Positions 62,610 to 64,000 of a stretch of DNA of 64,000 nucleotides are shown here, one piece after another (positions within the stretch are counted from its first letter, which is position 1; each line of letters begins with the position of its first letter). The position numbers and the translations under genes are program-made. The DNA is taken from contig NC_063066.1 of assembly GCF_018812025.1 (NCBI RefSeq), positions 9,927,882-9,991,881 of the forward strand. The letters are read 5' to 3'. Source of the stretch: Megalobrama amblycephala. Its lineage: Eukaryota > Chordata > Actinopteri > Cypriniformes > Xenocyprididae. Below the pieces are notes generated by a model, which was not told the DNA's origin, made no database searches, and saw only the letters and a program-made list of their open reading frames with translations.

Positions 62610-62968
62610 TCAACAGTCACGCCAGCTCTGTTCAACAATGGCCGACACACGTTTCTCATACTCTCTCTTGTTTTCCTGATACAGCTGAGCTGCCTGGCTG
62701 TTGGCAGGGCTGTTTGGGTTCGGCTCATCCAGTAAAGACTGTGAGGAGAAAGGCATGTTAACAACGTGAATAATGTCCTCACATTTTTAATGCTACCATC
62801 AAAACAGCAGAAAGAAAAGTTGCAACAAAAAAAAAAACAAAAAAACATGTTAATTAAAAAAATTAGTGCAGACATATACCTGTATCGAGGTTAAAATTGA
62901 AGAAACATCATATGTTGGACTCCAGCGATTCTGAAGAATGTCCAAACATATACTACCATCTGCATAAA
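62610..62968 (-). CDS. ube2a: Ubiquitin-conjugating enzyme E2 A (RAD6), 3' exons only
   Basis: E2 enzyme that with RAD18 monoubiquitinates PCNA and with RNF20/40 ubiquitinates histone H2B. Two exons are in the window: 62968-62880 and 62738-62610. The first codes [16 protein letters not shown] and holds the catalytic cysteine (C88 by human numbering). The second codes residues 111-152 and the stop. The C-terminus SWRDC identifies UBE2A rather than UBE2B (SWNDS). Both splice junctions are canonical and in phase. The exons for residues 1-80 are upstream, beyond the right edge, so the gene is cut by the window and not broken. Confidence 0.95.
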
Positions 62969-63051
62969 CTGAATGAAAGAAAGACAATTAGATTTTATGG
63001 TCCATTGACACATATTTAGTTCTGGCATGTGATATATGTGCACACTTATAC

Positions 63052-64000
63052 TTAAAGGGTTAGTTCACCCAAAAATGATAATTCTGTCATTAATTACTCA
63101 CCCTCATGTCGTTCCACACACGTAAGAAATTTGTTCGTCTTTGGAACACAAATTAAGATATTTTTGATTAAATCCGATGGCTCAGTGAGGCCTCCATTGA
63201 CAGCAAGATAATTAACACTTTCAATGCCCAGAAAGCTATTAAAGATTTAAAACAGTTCATGTGACTACAGTGGTTCAACCTTAAAGGTGCTATGTAAAAA
63301 TGACAGCTAGTGGTTGAAATGGGTACTGCAGTCCAAAGATAATTAGTTGATTTATTGATTTATGATGAGTTGATATCGCGTTTTAATATGCTCCCGTTCA
63401 TAGAGATTTTTAGATAGATGCTGAGTCTTTTTAGGTCAGGTAGAATCTATAATCTCTGACCCAGTTTGTTCGCTGGCTTCCATGGCTACAATTCGCTGCA
63501 TGCGTTTTCCGCCGACTGGCAACCCAAGGTGGCGAAATACTATTGGGTAAATTGGCAACGTGCGGTCTTGCACAAACCAAAACAAAAACAGAAATTCCAA
63601 CACGGAACGCAAATTTCAAAGTAAAATAACTGTCTGAAGCAATGGTTTTCAGAGAAACGAGTATGTGAACTCAGCATGTTTAATAAATATCTGCAAACAT
63701 ATTTTTATGCTTTAGTACAGTCAAAAACTTACATAGAGCACCTTTAATGTTACGAAGCAATGAGAATACTTTTTGTGAGGCAAAAAAGCGACTTTATTCA
63801 ACAATACCTAGTGATGGGCGATTTTAAAACACTGCTTCATGAAGCTTCGAAGCTTTACGAATCTTGTTTCGAATCAGTGGTTCGAAGCGTTTATTGAAGT
63901 GCCAAAGTCCCGAGATTTCAGTAAACGAGGCTTCATAATGTCATAAATGTTTCAAAATTTCAATGGTTCACCACTGGGGGGTGTGACTTTGGCAGTTTGA
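63052..64000. mobile_element. Angel-like MITE cut by the window edge, in ube2a intron
   Basis: Opens with TTAAAGGGTTAGTTCACCC (63052) and continues into the long-arm interior seen in the copy at 3558 (GATGGGCGATTTnAAAACACTGCTTCATGAAGCTTC). The right end is not in the window. It is interrupted by the TTAA-type MITE at 63281-63747. Confidence 0.75.
63285..63743. mobile_element. TTAA-target MITE nested in the Angel-like copy
   Basis: AGGTGCTATGTAAAAATGAC on the left and ACTTACATAGAGCACCT on the right, each bordered by TTAA (63281-63284 and 63744-63747). The related uninterrupted copy at 3558-4186 reads AACATTAAGGTTGAAC (reverse: GTTCAACCTTAATGTT) at the matching place, so the insertion duplicated TTAA exactly. 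Confidence 0.85.

Overview
The window is teleost nuclear DNA, most likely from a cyprinid (carp/danio group). Genes have many short exons with GT/AG introns. Introns and spacers are full of short inverted-repeat DNA transposons typical of cyprinids, with TA microsatellites and a degenerate Tc1/mariner transposase. There are no operons or bacterial signals.

Five protein-coding genes can be supported. (1) A P2Y4-like nucleotide receptor (p2ry4, minus, 11775-12869) has its coding region in one exon and a probable non-coding 5' exon ending at 13354. (2) A SHIP2-type inositol 5-phosphatase (inppl1, minus, 17048-36354) was rebuilt as 27 coding exons in continuous phase, 1227 codons plus stop: SH2, 5-phosphatase, C2-like region, proline-rich/NPAY tail, SAM. 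(3) A cone arrestin (arr3, probably arr3a, plus, 45918-52580) was rebuilt as 15 coding exons including a proposed 4-nt micro-exon, behind a TATA box and two CRX/OTX-type sites. (4) NF-kappa-B-repressing factor (nkrf, plus, 55617-60303) has three coding exons: XTBD, two dsRBD-like folds, G-patch, R3H. (5) The 3' end of ube2a (minus, 62610-62968) has the active-site cysteine exon and the last exon; the 5' part lies beyond the window.

Layout: 1-11.7 kb has no recognised gene, only satellites, MITEs and complex non-repetitive blocks that may be regulatory. 11.7-36.4 kb holds p2ry4 then inppl1, both minus. 36.4-44.6 kb is spacer with a dead Tc1 transposon. 44.6-53 kb is arr3. 53-55 kb is repeats. 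55.5-60.4 kb is nkrf, which converges on ube2a from the right edge.

The genes are not one pathway. From general knowledge, p2ry4 and arr3 are neighbours on human Xq13, and nkrf and ube2a are neighbours on Xq24. SHIP and arrestin genes also co-occur at human 2q37 (INPP5D, SAG) and 11q13 (INPPL1, ARRB1, P2RY2/6), so this p2ry4-SHIP-arr3 block looks like a member of an ancient paralogon. The most unusual DNA is a pair of large hairpin elements (arr3 intron 9 and the nkrf 3' flank) made of A-rich 'TTAAATTACGAGAAAA' tandem repeats facing their complement and flanked by 6-bp target duplications. A three-level transposon nest in inppl1 intron 18 also has readable target duplications at each level.
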